A stretch of DNA of 64,000 bases from Eikenella halliae (GCF_001648475.1 NZ_LXSQ01000019.1:53056-117055); one strand, 5' to 3'; numbered from the stretch's first letter, positions 24,784 to 33,329 are shown. The notes: generated by a model not told the origin, from the sequence alone. Numbers and translations: made by a program.

Positions 24784-26703
24784 ATGCCCCAAATCAACAT
24801 CACCCTGCCCGACGGCAGCATCCGCCAATACGAATCCCCCGTCACCGTTGCCCAAATCGCCGCATCCATCGGCTCCGGATTGGCCAAAGCCACTGTGGCG
24901 GGCAAAGTGAACGGCGTATTGCGCGATGCCTGCGACCCGATTACCGAAGACGCCGCCGTGCAAATCATCACGCCCAAAGACCCCGAAGGCGTGGAAATCA
25001 TCCGCCATTCCTGCGCGCACTTGGTTGGCCATGCCGTGAAACAGCTCTATCCCAATGCCAAAATGGTAATCGGCCCGGTGATTGAAGAAGGCTTCTACTA
25101 CGACATCGCCACCGAAAAACCCTTCACGCCCGAAGACGTAGCCGCCATCGAAGCACGGATGAAAGAGCTGATTAATCAAGATTACGATGTGATCAAAATC
25201 ATGACCCCGCGCGCCGAAACCATCAAAATCTTCCAAGAGCGCGGCGAAGAATACAAACTGCGCCTGATTGAAGACATGCCCGAAGTGGAAGCCATGGGCA
25301 TGTACCACCACCAAGAATATGTGGACATGTGCCGCGGTCCGCACGTGCCCAACACCCGCTTTTTAAAGAACTTCAAGCTCACCAAGCTGGCCGGCGCCTA
25401 TTGGCGCGGCGACAGCAACAACGAAATGCTGCAGCGTATCTACGGTACAGCCTGGGCCAGCAAAGACGAACTGAAAGCCTACATCACGCGCATTGAAGAA
25501 GCCGAAAAACGCGATCACCGCAAACTCGGCCGCCAGCTCGACCTGTTCCACCTGCAAGACGAAGCGCCCGGCATGGTGTTCTGGCATCCGCGCGGCTGGA
25601 CGCTGTGGCAGGTCATCGAGCAGCACATGCGCCGCGAATTGGACGCAGCGGGCTACCGCGAAGTGAAAACGCCGCAAATCATGGACAAAACGTTTTGGGA
25701 GAAATCCGGCCACTGGGCGAACTACAAAGACAACATGTTCCTCACCGCCTCCGAAAAACGCGAATACGCCGTCAAACCCATGAACTGCCCCGGCCACGTG
25801 CAGATTTTCAACAACACGCTGCGCTCCTACCGCGACCTGCCCATGCGCTTGGCGGAATTCGGCTCGTGCCACCGCAACGAACCTTCCGGCGCGCTGCACG
25901 GCCTGATGCGCGTGCGCGGCTTTGTGCAGGACGACGCGCACATTTTCTGTACCGAAGACCAAATCGCCGAAGAAACACGCAAATTCAACCTGTTGGTGAT
26001 GAAAATCTATCAGCAGTTCGGCTTCGAACACGTCAACGTCAAACTCTCGCTGCGCCCCGAACAGCGCGCCGGTTCGGACGAAATTTGGGACAAGGCCGAA
26101 CAAGGCCTGCGCGACGCGCTCACCGCCTGCGGCGTTGAATGGCAGGAATTGCCCGGCGAAGGCGCGTTCTACGGCCCGAAAGTGGAATACCACATCAAAG
26201 ACGCGCTCGGCCGCTCCTGGCAGTGCGGCACCATCCAGCTCGACTTCGTGCTGCCCGAACGCTTGGACGCGGAATACGTGGCCGAAGACAACAGCAAAAA
26301 ACGCCCTGTGATGCTGCACCGCGCCATTTTGGGCTCGCTGGAGCGCTTCATCGGCATCTTGATTGAAGAACACGCCGGCTCCTTCCCGCTGTGGCTTGCG
26401 CCCGTGCAGATGGTGGTGATGAACATTACCGAAAAACAGGCCGATTACTGCCGCGAAGTGGTGGAAAAACTCAAAGCCGCCGGCTTCCGCGCCGAACTGG
26501 ATTTACGCAACGAAAAAATCGGCTACAAAATCCGCGACAACAGCCAAATGCGCTACCCCTATCAAGTGGTGGTGGGCGACAAGGAAATGGAAAACGGCCA
26601 AGTGGCCGTGCGCCGCAAAGCGGAAGATTTGGGCAGCATGAAAGTGGAAGACTTTATCGCGCTGCTGCAAAAAGAGATTGCGGACACCATTGGGAAAGTC
26701 TGA
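24784..26703 (+). CDS. thrS: Threonyl-tRNA synthetase
   Basis: 639 residues, full length. TGS domain (residues 1-62, PQINITLPDGSIRQY), editing domain with HSCAHLVGHAVKQLYP and the later CRGPH, and the class II core: motif 2 FGSCHRNEPSGALHGLMRVRGF, zinc-ligand Cys in MNCPGH, motif 3 LHRAILGSLERFIGILIEE. The C-terminal anticodon domain ends in VEDFIALLQKEI. Unlike the common bacterial order, infC-rpmI-rplT do not follow; the next genes are accessory. An uptake sequence precedes and follows the gene. Confidence 0.98.
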   Translation: MPQINITLPDGSIRQYESPVTVAQIAASIGSGLAKATVAGKVNGVLRDACDPITEDAAVQIITPKDPEGVEIIRHSCAHLVGHAVKQLYPNAKMVIGPVIEEGFYYDIATEKPFTPEDVAAIEARMKELINQDYDVIKIMTPRAETIKIFQERGEEYKLRLIEDMPEVEAMGMYHHQEYVDMCRGPHVPNTRFLKNFKLTKLAGAYWRGDSNNEMLQRIYGTAWASKDELKAYITRIEEAEKRDHRKLGRQLDLFHLQDEAPGMVFWHPRGWTLWQVIEQHMRRELDAAGYREVKTPQIMDKTFWEKSGHWANYKDNMFLTASEKREYAVKPMNCPGHVQIFNNTLRSYRDLPMRLAEFGSCHRNEPSGALHGLMRVRGFVQDDAHIFCTEDQIAEETRKFNLLVMKIYQQFGFEHVNVKLSLRPEQRAGSDEIWDKAEQGLRDALTACGVEWQELPGEGAFYGPKVEYHIKDALGRSWQCGTIQLDFVLPERLDAEYVAEDNSKKRPVMLHRAILGSLERFIGILIEEHAGSFPLWLAPVQMVVMNITEKQADYCREVVEKLKAAGFRAELDLRNEKIGYKIRDNSQMRYPYQVVVGDKEMENGQVAVRRKAEDLGSMKVEDFIALLQKEIADTIGKV

Positions 26704-26839
26704 TTTTGTGTTGATGAGTTTCAGGTAGCCTGCACTTGGGTTTTACAAGGTGTGGGCTACCTGAAAACCAATCCGGCTCTGCAAAACCGCAAAAGCAGCC
26801 TGCGCCGAACCCAAAATCCACATGGAGGATACCCCGACG

Positions 26840-27463
26840 ATGGAAATCATTATCCTGCTACTGCTGTCTTACGTGGTTCCGCCCGTCCTCGTGCTATGCA
26901 GCCTTTGGCAAGTATGGCGGCGGCGCGAACTGGTTATGCCGACTGATGCAGGCATCCTGCATACGGTTTCGGCAATTTTGTGGGCAGCGGCAGCGACATA
27001 TCTCTTTTGCCCCGCCCTGTACAGCACTTTAGCCACCGCCTCACACACTGCAGAATACAATCCCCATATTAGCGAAATCCGCTGGTTTATCAATGGATGG
27101 CTGTATTGCCTGCTGCTCTTCGCCGTCCTGCTGCCCGGTGTTCTGGCGTTACGGAGCCGTTGGCACGGCGTGCGGGTCTTCGGCAGGCTGGCTGCACTGT
27201 ATGCGGGCACAGCCATGCTTTTGACCGCCGTTTTCACGGGAACGAATCCGGGCGGCCAAACAGTATCGCAGCTGTTGCCGTTCTTGTGGGGCTGGTGGGA
27301 AACGCTGTTTGAGCAGCACGGCTGGGGCGGGACGATTTACGATTTGCGGCATTGCAGATACGGCAGCATGTCTTTTTTTCTATGGCTGTGGTGGGTAAGT
27401 CTCGGCAGCATTGCCTTGTTTGCCGCACGGTTTCTGTGCGTCGATCGTGCAAAATCTTCGTAG
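26840..27463 (+). CDS. Hypothetical inner-membrane protein
   Basis: 207 residues from ATG 26840, ten bases after GGAGG (26825); an upstream ATG at 26822 overlaps that ribosome site. Five likely membrane helices: IIILLLLSYVVPPVLVLCSL, TVSAILWAAAATYLFCPALY, GWLYCLLLFAVLLPGVLAL, LAALYAGTAMLLTAVFTG and SFFLWLWWVSLGSIALFAA. A loop with HISEIRW and a long WGWWETLFEQHGWGG segment lie between. No family recognised. A near-perfect foreign uptake sequence (26792) sits just upstream, so it probably came in with the accessory block 26.8-28.7 kb. Confidence 0.65.
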   Translation: MEIIILLLLSYVVPPVLVLCSLWQVWRRRELVMPTDAGILHTVSAILWAAAATYLFCPALYSTLATASHTAEYNPHISEIRWFINGWLYCLLLFAVLLPGVLALRSRWHGVRVFGRLAALYAGTAMLLTAVFTGTNPGGQTVSQLLPFLWGWWETLFEQHGWGGTIYDLRHCRYGSMSFFLWLWWVSLGSIALFAARFLCVDRAKSS

Positions 27464-27546
27464 CCGGAGCGGCGGTTTAAACGGTGCGGTTAAAGGTTCG
27501 GCGTGCAGGCTGCTTTTGCCCATATCAGAATGTGGAAGGAAGAGCG

Positions 27547-28056
27547 ATGAAGATATATTTAGCGGCAGCATTGCTGTTTTTATCTGCCTGCCGCAGCGGA
27601 GAGCCGCCGCTGGTGAAGCATGAGCTATACCTGCCGGAAGCCGTGCAGGGGCAGGGTTATTATGCGGAAGTGGAGTTGCCGTTTCTCCATTTGGATGAGC
27701 GGTGGACGGTGCCGTTGAACAGCGGTTTTGCGCTGTCTTCGTTAAATTCGGGCGGCGGTACGCGCATTGCCCTGAGCCACAGCGGCGCGCAGCCGTATCA
27801 CGAATTGGGAGAGCGGCTGACGTTGAACGGCAGCACGGGCGGCGGCAGCCTGTATGAACGCCATCAGGCGGAGTTGTATGTCAAAGTGCACCGCGCAGAC
27901 GCCCCGGAGTTACAGCATTGCACACCGCTGCGCCCCAAGCCGGACGTGCTGATGTACGATTGCGGCAGGCAGAACCCCCGCTACGAACAGTCAAAACAGG
28001 GCGGCTGGCAGTGCAAAACGCCGCAACAGTGCAGTTTGACGATTGAAAGGCCGTAA
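27547..28056 (+). CDS. Hypothetical lipoprotein
   Basis: 169 residues from ATG 27547, behind GGAAGGAAGAGCG; a longer frame from 27484 would bury the signal peptide. Lipoprotein signal MKIYLAAALLFLSACRSG with lipobox LSAC. The mature part is beta-rich (YYAEVELPFLHLDERWTVPL, TRIALSHSGAQPYHELGERL) with four cysteines in the C-terminal third (LQHCTPL, YDCGRQ, WQCKTPQQC) that could form two disulfides. A foreign uptake sequence lies 30 bases upstream (27504). Function unknown. Confidence 0.7.
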   Translation: MKIYLAAALLFLSACRSGEPPLVKHELYLPEAVQGQGYYAEVELPFLHLDERWTVPLNSGFALSSLNSGGGTRIALSHSGAQPYHELGERLTLNGSTGGGSLYERHQAELYVKVHRADAPELQHCTPLRPKPDVLMYDCGRQNPRYEQSKQGGWQCKTPQQCSLTIERP

Positions 28057-28181
28057 GGTAGCCCGAAGATGAATCGGCAACCTACAAACGGAAGCTGGAA
28101 GGCGGACAATTTTTCAGGTAGCCTTGGGCTGCATGAGGCTACCTGAACATTCTTTCAGACAGTCATTTTGGAGGAGGAGAA

Positions 28182-28730
28182 ATGGGGCAGAAGCGCTGGA
28201 AGAAGATCGCGCTGGCGGTGTTGATAGTGTTTGCACTCATCGGTATGGCTGCTACCGTGGCAATTATCCCGTTTGTTGGCAACTATATCAGCGATATGAA
28301 TCGAGAAGTGGATACCACGCCGCTGGTTTCTGTGCCGTTCAGTACGCAGCAAATAGGCCATCAGCAGACGATAAACGATGTACCGATTCCGCATCACGGC
28401 TTGTTTGCGCTCACGGTGAGGTTGAAGCCGAAAACCGGAACACTTCTTTCAAAAGAAGAGATAGACAATTTATTTTATCAGGCCAGGCATACGCCTTTTG
28501 TGGTGAAGTATGAGGTGCAAACAGCGGGCAATCCCGGCCTGCTTTATGGGAAAAACACGGTTGTGGCTGATTTCTCCACAGAGGAAAATGGCGATTTCAT
28601 TTTCTCCGTTCACTCCGGATTTGTCCGCCAAGAGGGTAGATTGATGATACGGGCGGAGAACCTTATCCAAGTGCCGGAGTTTGCGAAGTTTGATGCATTT
28701 TTAGAGCTTAGGGAAAAGAAACCCAATTAA
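28182..28730 (+). CDS. Hypothetical membrane-anchored protein
   Basis: 182 residues behind a strong GGAGGAG site. A single N-terminal membrane helix (IALAVLIVFALIGMAATVAII) leads to an exported domain of mixed strands (HGLFALTVRLKPKTGTLL, TPFVVKYEVQT, GDFIFSVHSGFVRQEG). No family recognised. The TAA stop is one base before a Correia element. It closes a run of three accessory genes (26840, 27547, 28182) that share a direction but have separate uptake sequences between them. Confidence 0.7.
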   Translation: MGQKRWKKIALAVLIVFALIGMAATVAIIPFVGNYISDMNREVDTTPLVSVPFSTQQIGHQQTINDVPIPHHGLFALTVRLKPKTGTLLSKEEIDNLFYQARHTPFVVKYEVQTAGNPGLLYGKNTVVADFSTEENGDFIFSVHSGFVRQEGRLMIRAENLIQVPEFAKFDAFLELREKKPN

Positions 28731-28731
28731 A

Positions 28732-28835
28732 TATAGTGAATTAACAAAAATCAGGACAAGGCGGCGAGCCGCAGACAGTACAAATAGTACGGCAAGGCGA
28801 GGCAACGCTGTACTGGTTTTTGTTAATTCACTATA
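28732..28835. repeat. Short Correia-type element, TTAACAAAAA arm type (104 bp)
   Basis: TATAGTGAATTAACAAAAAT at the left and the complement ...TTTTTGTTAATTCACTATA at the right. Inserted one base after the stop of the preceding gene. Confidence 0.9.
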
Positions 28836-28937
28836 AGTAGGCATGGAAGGTTCTTCAGCCATTCTGCCCGCACATTAAAGAGGCTACCTGAAACACCGCA
28901 AATTTGATAAACCGCGTTCTTACCAAGGAGTCTTGTC

Positions 28938-29528
28938 ATGAAAGTTTTGGTTAATCTGTTCCATCCTCATCTTGAACGTTCTGTTGTAAACCGCGCTTGG
29001 GCGGATCGTCTTGCCAACCAGCCTGGCATTACCCTGCGCAACTTGTATGCGCTTTATCCCGACGGCAAAATCGACGTAGCCGCCGAACAACAGGCTTTGG
29101 CCGAACACGACCGCTTGGTGTTCCAACACCCGTTCTATTGGTATTCCACCCCACCGCTGATGAAGCAATGGCTCGATGATGTACTAACCTACGGCTGGGC
29201 ATACGGCCCGGGCGGCAACGCGCTGGCAGGCAAAGAGTGGCTGTCGGCCATTTCCACCGGCGGCCCGGCAGATTCCTACCAGGCAGGCGGCTATAACCGC
29301 TTTTCCATGAGCGAGTTTTTGAAACCCTTGGTGCAAACTGCCTCCTTGCTGCAAACCGTTTTCCTGCCGCCGTTTATTTTCCACGGCGCAGTGGTGGCCG
29401 ATAGCGAAGCCGTTCGCGCTTCTGCCGATGCACTGCTGGACTACATCCGCAATCCGCTGCTCGACCCGCAGAAAAAGCTGGCGGCACTGCAGGCCAAAAT
29501 GGAAAGCGAAGGCGTGAAGCTGGAGTAG
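28938..29528 (+). CDS. NAD(P)H oxidoreductase, KefF/KefG-like flavodoxin fold
   Basis: 196 residues. Family traits: VLVNLFHPHLERSVVNRAW at the FMN end, ALAEHDRLVFQHPFYWYSTPPLMKQWLDDVLTYGWAYG with the substrate and flavin contacts, and SAISTGGPADSYQAGGYNRFSMSEFLKPL. These proteins reduce quinones with NAD(P)H, and some members are ancillary subunits of Kef potassium efflux systems. No kef gene is nearby, so a free quinone or electrophile reductase is as likely. Ribosome site AAGGAGTCTTGTC precedes ATG 28938. Confidence 0.85.
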   Translation: MKVLVNLFHPHLERSVVNRAWADRLANQPGITLRNLYALYPDGKIDVAAEQQALAEHDRLVFQHPFYWYSTPPLMKQWLDDVLTYGWAYGPGGNALAGKEWLSAISTGGPADSYQAGGYNRFSMSEFLKPLVQTASLLQTVFLPPFIFHGAVVADSEAVRASADALLDYIRNPLLDPQKKLAALQAKMESEGVKLE

Positions 29529-29601
29529 CAACTACATGGCACACCTATTGCCCACTCAGTTTGAGGCTACCTGAAATATAGAACTACTTAATTGCATAAA
29601 A

Positions 29602-29631
29602 AGAGGCTACCTGAAATTTCAGGTAGCCTCT
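29602..29631. terminator. Perfect uptake-sequence palindrome between convergent genes
   Basis: AGAGGCTACCTGAAA joined directly to its complement (30 bp), between the oxidoreductase and metK, so it can serve both directions. Confidence 0.8.
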
Positions 29632-29651
29632 AATCTGTTTGACAAACGGGA

Positions 29652-30821
29652 TTACAAACCTGCTGCCGCCTTCAAGGCTGCGGCCTTATCGGTGCGCTCC
29701 CAAGTGAACTCGGGCTCCTCGCGGCCGAAGTGGCCGTAGGCGGCGGATTTGCTGTAAATCGGGCGCAGCAGGTCGAGCATCTGCACGATGCCTTTCGGGC
29801 GCAGGTCGAAGTGTTCGCGCACGATGGCGATGAGCTTGTCTTCGCTGATTTTGCCCGTGCCGAAGGTGTCGATGGCGATGGAAGTGGGCTCGGCAATGCC
29901 GATGGCGTAAGACACTTGGATTTGGCATTGGGTCGCCAAACCGGCGGCCACGATGTTTTTCGCCACATAGCGGCAGGCATAGGCAGCGGAGCGGTCTACT
30001 TTGCTCGGGTCTTTGCCGGAGAATGCGCCGCCGCCGTGCGGGGCTGCGCCGCCGTATGTATCGACAATGATTTTGCGGCCGGTGAGCCCGCAGTCGCCCT
30101 GCGGCCCGCCAATCACGAAGCGGCCGGTGGGGTTGATGAGGTATTTGGTGTCGGCGGTGAGCATTTCGGGCGGCAACACGGGTTTGATGATGTGCTCAAT
30201 CACGGCTTTGCTCAGCTCTTCGTGGCCGATTTCGGGATTGTGCTGGGTGGAGAGCACCACGGTGTCGATGCGTTTCACTTTGCCGGTTTCGCTGTCGTAA
30301 ACCACGGTCAGCTGTGCTTTGGCATCGGGGCGCAGCCAGGGCAGTTGGCCGCTTTTGCGCACTTCGCTCTGGCGTTGCATCAGGCGGTGGCTGTAATAAA
30401 TGGCAAAGGGCATCAGGGTGGGGGTTTCGTCGCAGGCGTAGCCGAACATCAGGCCTTGGTCGCCCGCGCCTTGGTTCAGGTCGAGGCCTTCGCCTTCGTT
30501 CACGCCTTGGGCGATGTCGGGGGATTGTTGGTCGTAATACACGCCCACTGCACAGCCGTTGGCGTCAAAGCCGAGTTCGGAGGCGTTGTAGCCGATTTTG
30601 GCAATGGTTTCGCGGGCGACTTTGATGTAGTCCACGTGCGCGGTGGTGGTGATTTCGCCGGCCAGCACGCACAGACCGGTGTTCACCAGCGTTTCGGCAG
30701 CCACGCGGGCTTTGGGGTCTTGGGCGAGGACGGCATCGAGGATGGCATCGGATACTTGGTCGGCCACTTTGTCGGGATGGCCTTCAGATACGGATTCGGA
30801 GGTGAAGAGGTATTCGCTCAT
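29652..30821 (-). CDS. metK: S-adenosylmethionine synthetase
   Basis: 389 residues from ATG 30821; the frame is open 26 codons further, through the leader, but only this start gives the universal MSEYLFTSESVSEGHPDK. It makes SAM from methionine and ATP. Motifs: GHPDKVADQVSDA (N-terminal), GDQGLMFGYACDETP (catalytic loop), and the P-loop-like GGGAFSGKDPSKVDRSAAY. It stands alone. A 196-base structured leader with an intrinsic terminator precedes it (see that entry), so expression is probably set by termination control. Confidence 0.98.
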   Translation of the reverse strand: MSEYLFTSESVSEGHPDKVADQVSDAILDAVLAQDPKARVAAETLVNTGLCVLAGEITTTAHVDYIKVARETIAKIGYNASELGFDANGCAVGVYYDQQSPDIAQGVNEGEGLDLNQGAGDQGLMFGYACDETPTLMPFAIYYSHRLMQRQSEVRKSGQLPWLRPDAKAQLTVVYDSETGKVKRIDTVVLSTQHNPEIGHEELSKAVIEHIIKPVLPPEMLTADTKYLINPTGRFVIGGPQGDCGLTGRKIIVDTYGGAAPHGGGAFSGKDPSKVDRSAAYACRYVAKNIVAAGLATQCQIQVSYAIGIAEPTSIAIDTFGTGKISEDKLIAIVREHFDLRPKGIVQMLDLLRPIYSKSAAYGHFGREEPEFTWERTDKAAALKAAAGL

Positions 30822-31017
30822 GATATGTCTTTCGGATAAATAGATAAACCTTGCGGCGCTTAGCAAGGAGGGCTCAACGGGCAATAAAAAATCCCGCACT
30901 AAGCGGGAAGAGATATTGCCCGGCCTGATTCAGACGAGCCACATCGGCCTCTCGGCCGTCCACCTTACGCGCCGTTTGCGGCGGGCAGGTTGGCATGGAT
31001 TCCCAACTCTTAATGCG
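30822..31017 (-). ncRNA. Structured 5' leader of metK, riboswitch-like candidate
   Basis: Between the promoter and metK the minus strand can form three GC-rich hairpins in a row: GUUGG/CCAAC (nine-base loop), CGCCG/CGGCG with a CAAA loop, and CGGCC/GGCCG with a GAGA tetraloop, followed by the terminator at 30886-30908. A nine-base pair of blocks, CGGGCAATA (30922-30914) and TATTGCCCG (30886-30878), encloses the terminator. It does not match the SAM-I, SAM-II, SMK, SAM-IV/V or SAH consensus elements I know. It may sense SAM or methionine, or be an independent small RNA. Confidence 0.5.
30886..30908 (-). terminator. Intrinsic terminator inside the metK leader
   Basis: TCCCGC, loop TTAGT, GCGGGA, then six T on the minus strand. 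It lies 64 bases before the metK start, a place where only attenuation or a separate RNA makes sense. Confidence 0.75.
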
Positions 31018-31023
31018 CCGCAG

Positions 31024-31052
31024 ATGATAACAAATCCCGTCTGCAGCGGCAA
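31024..31052 (-). promoter_or_regulatory. Promoter of the metK leader
   Basis: On the minus strand, TTGCCG (31052-31047), a 17-base spacer and TATCAT (31029-31024). Predicted start near 31017. Confidence 0.6.
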
Positions 31053-31489
31053 GCGGCGGGATGGGTTTCAGGTAGCCTCGACAGGAAGAAGGCTACCTGA
31101 AAATTCATAAAGGCAAATCAAACCAAACATCGGCATAACAACACCGCCCTGCCCCAACTTCTCCTAGCGTGTAAATCAACAGGGTTGTTTACACTTCGGT
31201 TTTTGTTTGAAGACTTGCTTGGACAACTATCAGGCATGGTTAAGGATATCAATCAACATGGAAAACCCGCCCTATTCTTGATAATGCCGGATGGCTGTTT
31301 AAAAGTTATCTAAGCAAAAAAAGCGGCCCGATATAGAAAAAGTGTAACCAACGTAACGATTTCCTATGCTGGTCGGCATTCTCATGGCTCTAATATAGCT
31401 GCGCTAAGTTACGTTAGCCCTTAATCGGTGGGTCAGATACTGCCTTTGTCATTAGGCTCCAATTTTTGTTTATTTGTTGTACCGTTGAT
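31053..31489. other. AT-rich intergenic stretch without a gene
   Basis: 437 bases. It opens with an inverted uptake-sequence pair (31067-31102). After that the DNA is AT-rich, with an imperfect dyad GTGTAAATCAACA/TTGTTTACAC near 31170 and complementary 8-base blocks AACGTAAC (near 31354) and GTTACGTT (near 31409). No start codon has a convincing frame. It could hold a small RNA. Confidence 0.4.
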
Positions 31490-31523
31490 AAAAAGGCTAC
31501 CTGAAATTTCAGGTAGCCTTTTT
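31490..31523. terminator. Uptake-sequence palindrome with T-runs
   Basis: AAAAAGGCTACCTGAAA joined to its complement. It ends the transcript of the triple-repeat protein. Confidence 0.8.
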
Positions 31524-31542
31524 CTGGTTACGCACAGCTTAA

Positions 31543-32742
31543 TTAGCGGCCATTGTTGTCGTACACCATTTTGGTGCCTTCAAAGATGTGGATGCTGGCG
31601 GCGCAGGTGGCGGTGGAGCATGTTTTCATCGGCAGGGTGACGCTGTAGCGGCCGCTGCGCGGGGCGCGGTAGCTGAACAGGGGCACGCTGTCGCCCATCA
31701 CGTCTTGTTTCACCACGCGGCCATTGTGGCGCACGATGAGGTCGATGTCGGTGCAGTTGTCGTCGCAGTCGCCGTAGAAGGTATAGACTTTGCCGGCGGT
31801 GAGGTTGAGCTGCTCGGTGTGGCTCTGGCCGGCGGCGAGGCGTTGCTGGCGCAGCAGGAATACTCGGGCAGCCGGGTCTTTGTCTTTAACGATTTCCACG
31901 TTGCTCCGTTGGGCGCGCTGCAGAGAGGGATCGGTGTCGGTGCTGCTTTCAAATACCTGTACGGAATAGGCGCAGGTGTCGTTGTCGCAGTCTTCCATGC
32001 TGGCCTTGATTTGATGACGGCCGCCCTGTTCTGCACGGAAGGTTAGCTGGGGTACGTCATCGCTATCGGTGTCGGCGGCAATGGTTTTACCGTTGGCGCT
32101 GACGGTGAGGTCGAGGTCGCCGCAGGCTGAGTCGCAGCGGCCGAACACGCTGTAATACTTGCCGACGGTGAGTTCGACTTCCGTGCTGCGGCTTTGGCTG
32201 TCGGCAAGCTGGCCGCTGATCAGGGGCAGTTCGCGGGCTTTTTCATCGGCATCCTGCTGTGCTTCGCGGATCCGTTTCTGGGCAGATTCCAAGGATGCGC
32301 CTTCGTCGTCGCTGTTGCCTACTTTGCCGCCGCTGAATACTTGCAGTGCGGAGCGGCAGCGGTTGCGGGAGCATTCGTCCATGGTGGTGTTAAGCTCCAC
32401 GCGGCCGTCGCGGTCGGCCTGCCAGGTGAAGCGGGAGCCGTCGCCACGGTTTTTACGGAATAGGACGGTGCGGCCTTGGGTAACGCTGAATTTGATGTTG
32501 GAGCAGTTTACGGAGCAGTCGGCGAATACGGTGTATACCTGGCCGGACTTCACGTCCAGCGGGGTGGTGTTGCTTTGGCCTTCTTCTAGGCGCACGGTGC
32601 GCTGGAACAGCAGCTGCGCGGCGGGGTCTTCGTTCTTGATGGCTTCGCTGTGGGTGGATGCCTGGTCGGCGAGGTAGCGTTCGGCGGCGAAGGCGGGGAC
32701 GGAGAGGGCAGCCAAAATCGGCAGCAGGGCGAGTTTTTTCAT
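31543..32742 (-). CDS. Periplasmic protein with three PPC-like, four-cysteine repeats
   Basis: 399 residues: signal peptide ending SVPAFA, then three repeats of about 115 residues. Each has a Gly-rich entry, VYTVFADCSVNC-type strand (also YSVFGRCDSAC, YTFYGDCDDNC), an acidic middle, and a closing DECSRNRCRSALQVF-type strand (also EDCDNDTCAYSVQVF, KTCSTATCAASIHIF). So every repeat has C-x3-C and C-x4-C, probably two disulfides. The strand order resembles bacterial pre-peptidase C-terminal (PPC) domains. A helical, charged linker joins repeats 1 and 2. There is no peptidase. It stands alone; role unknown, perhaps binding at the cell surface or wall. Confidence 0.75.
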   Translation of the reverse strand: MKKLALLPILAALSVPAFAAERYLADQASTHSEAIKNEDPAAQLLFQRTVRLEEGQSNTTPLDVKSGQVYTVFADCSVNCSNIKFSVTQGRTVLFRKNRGDGSRFTWQADRDGRVELNTTMDECSRNRCRSALQVFSGGKVGNSDDEGASLESAQKRIREAQQDADEKARELPLISGQLADSQSRSTEVELTVGKYYSVFGRCDSACGDLDLTVSANGKTIAADTDSDDVPQLTFRAEQGGRHQIKASMEDCDNDTCAYSVQVFESSTDTDPSLQRAQRSNVEIVKDKDPAARVFLLRQQRLAAGQSHTEQLNLTAGKVYTFYGDCDDNCTDIDLIVRHNGRVVKQDVMGDSVPLFSYRAPRSGRYSVTLPMKTCSTATCAASIHIFEGTKMVYDNNGR

Positions 32743-33267
32743 GAGTTATTTCCTTTTATTGGGGGATAAATTTTGCCGAAGTGAAGCTGTGCAAAATTTC
32801 GCGATATTATGCCTAATCCTGTTAATTTTTCCAACCGTTTTACTCGGATTTGTGTATTTGGCTGATGCTTTGAAGGCTACCTGAAAGTACGGATTTCGGC
32901 AAAGTAATGGAAGTTTCTCCAAAAATGCTACGGCATCGGCTGAGTTTTGCCATACTGCTTATATCGTTTACAGTTTGCCGTGTGCCGCTTTGGCCTGTGT
33001 TTGTTTCTACTAAAAGAGCCTACGGTTTTAGATAGCCTTTTTCAGGTAGCCTTTTCGATACGGCCTCTTTTGAGTCAAGTCAAACTTTGTAGCCGCAGTA
33101 GGGCGGTGGGAATCTGTTTTCCATTGCATGATAGTCGGCCGCAACCCCTTGTTCTGCACAAAACTCTCCAGCTTGCCTGCGCAAGCTCACATTTAATAAT
33201 CACTCTCAATTAACCCGATTTAACGGCGAAGCCGCTTGCGTTTTCCCCGGTAAAGCACGACAATCCA
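32743..33267. other. Intergenic region upstream of nrdG
   Basis: 525 bases without a supported gene. It has two local uptake sequences (32874, 33042) and a degenerate one (33023). TTGAGTCAAGTCAA at 33070-33083 matches the FNR/ANR box TTGAT-N4-ATCAA at eight of ten defined bases and would suit an anaerobic reductase. An AT-rich stretch (TTAATAATCACTCTCAATTA, near 33194) looks a little like a Fur box. Neither site is certain. Confidence 0.35.
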
Positions 33268-33314
33268 CCACAACATATAGTGTTTAGAAATATTTTCTAC
33301 ACTATATATTGTAT
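33268..33314 (+). promoter_or_regulatory. Tandem NrdR boxes upstream of nrdG
   Basis: Box 1 CCACAACATATAGTGT (33268-33283) and box 2 ACACTATATATTGTAT (33299-33314) match the NrdR consensus acaCwAtATaTwGtgt at most positions, and they start 31 bases apart, the three-turn spacing typical of NrdR pairs. Box 2 ends 16 bases before the nrdG start, so NrdR binding should block transcription. Confidence 0.8.
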
Positions 33315-33329
33315 TTTAAGGATAGGGCT

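Noticed and set aside
30822..31017. metK leader as a known SAM riboswitch or as 6S RNA
   Set aside because: It lacks the core blocks of the SAM classes I know, and a better 6S RNA candidate sits by zapA.
31170..31420. Small RNA or operator in the AT-rich gap
   Set aside because: Dyads are imperfect and there is no paired promoter and terminator; kept only as an intergenic note.
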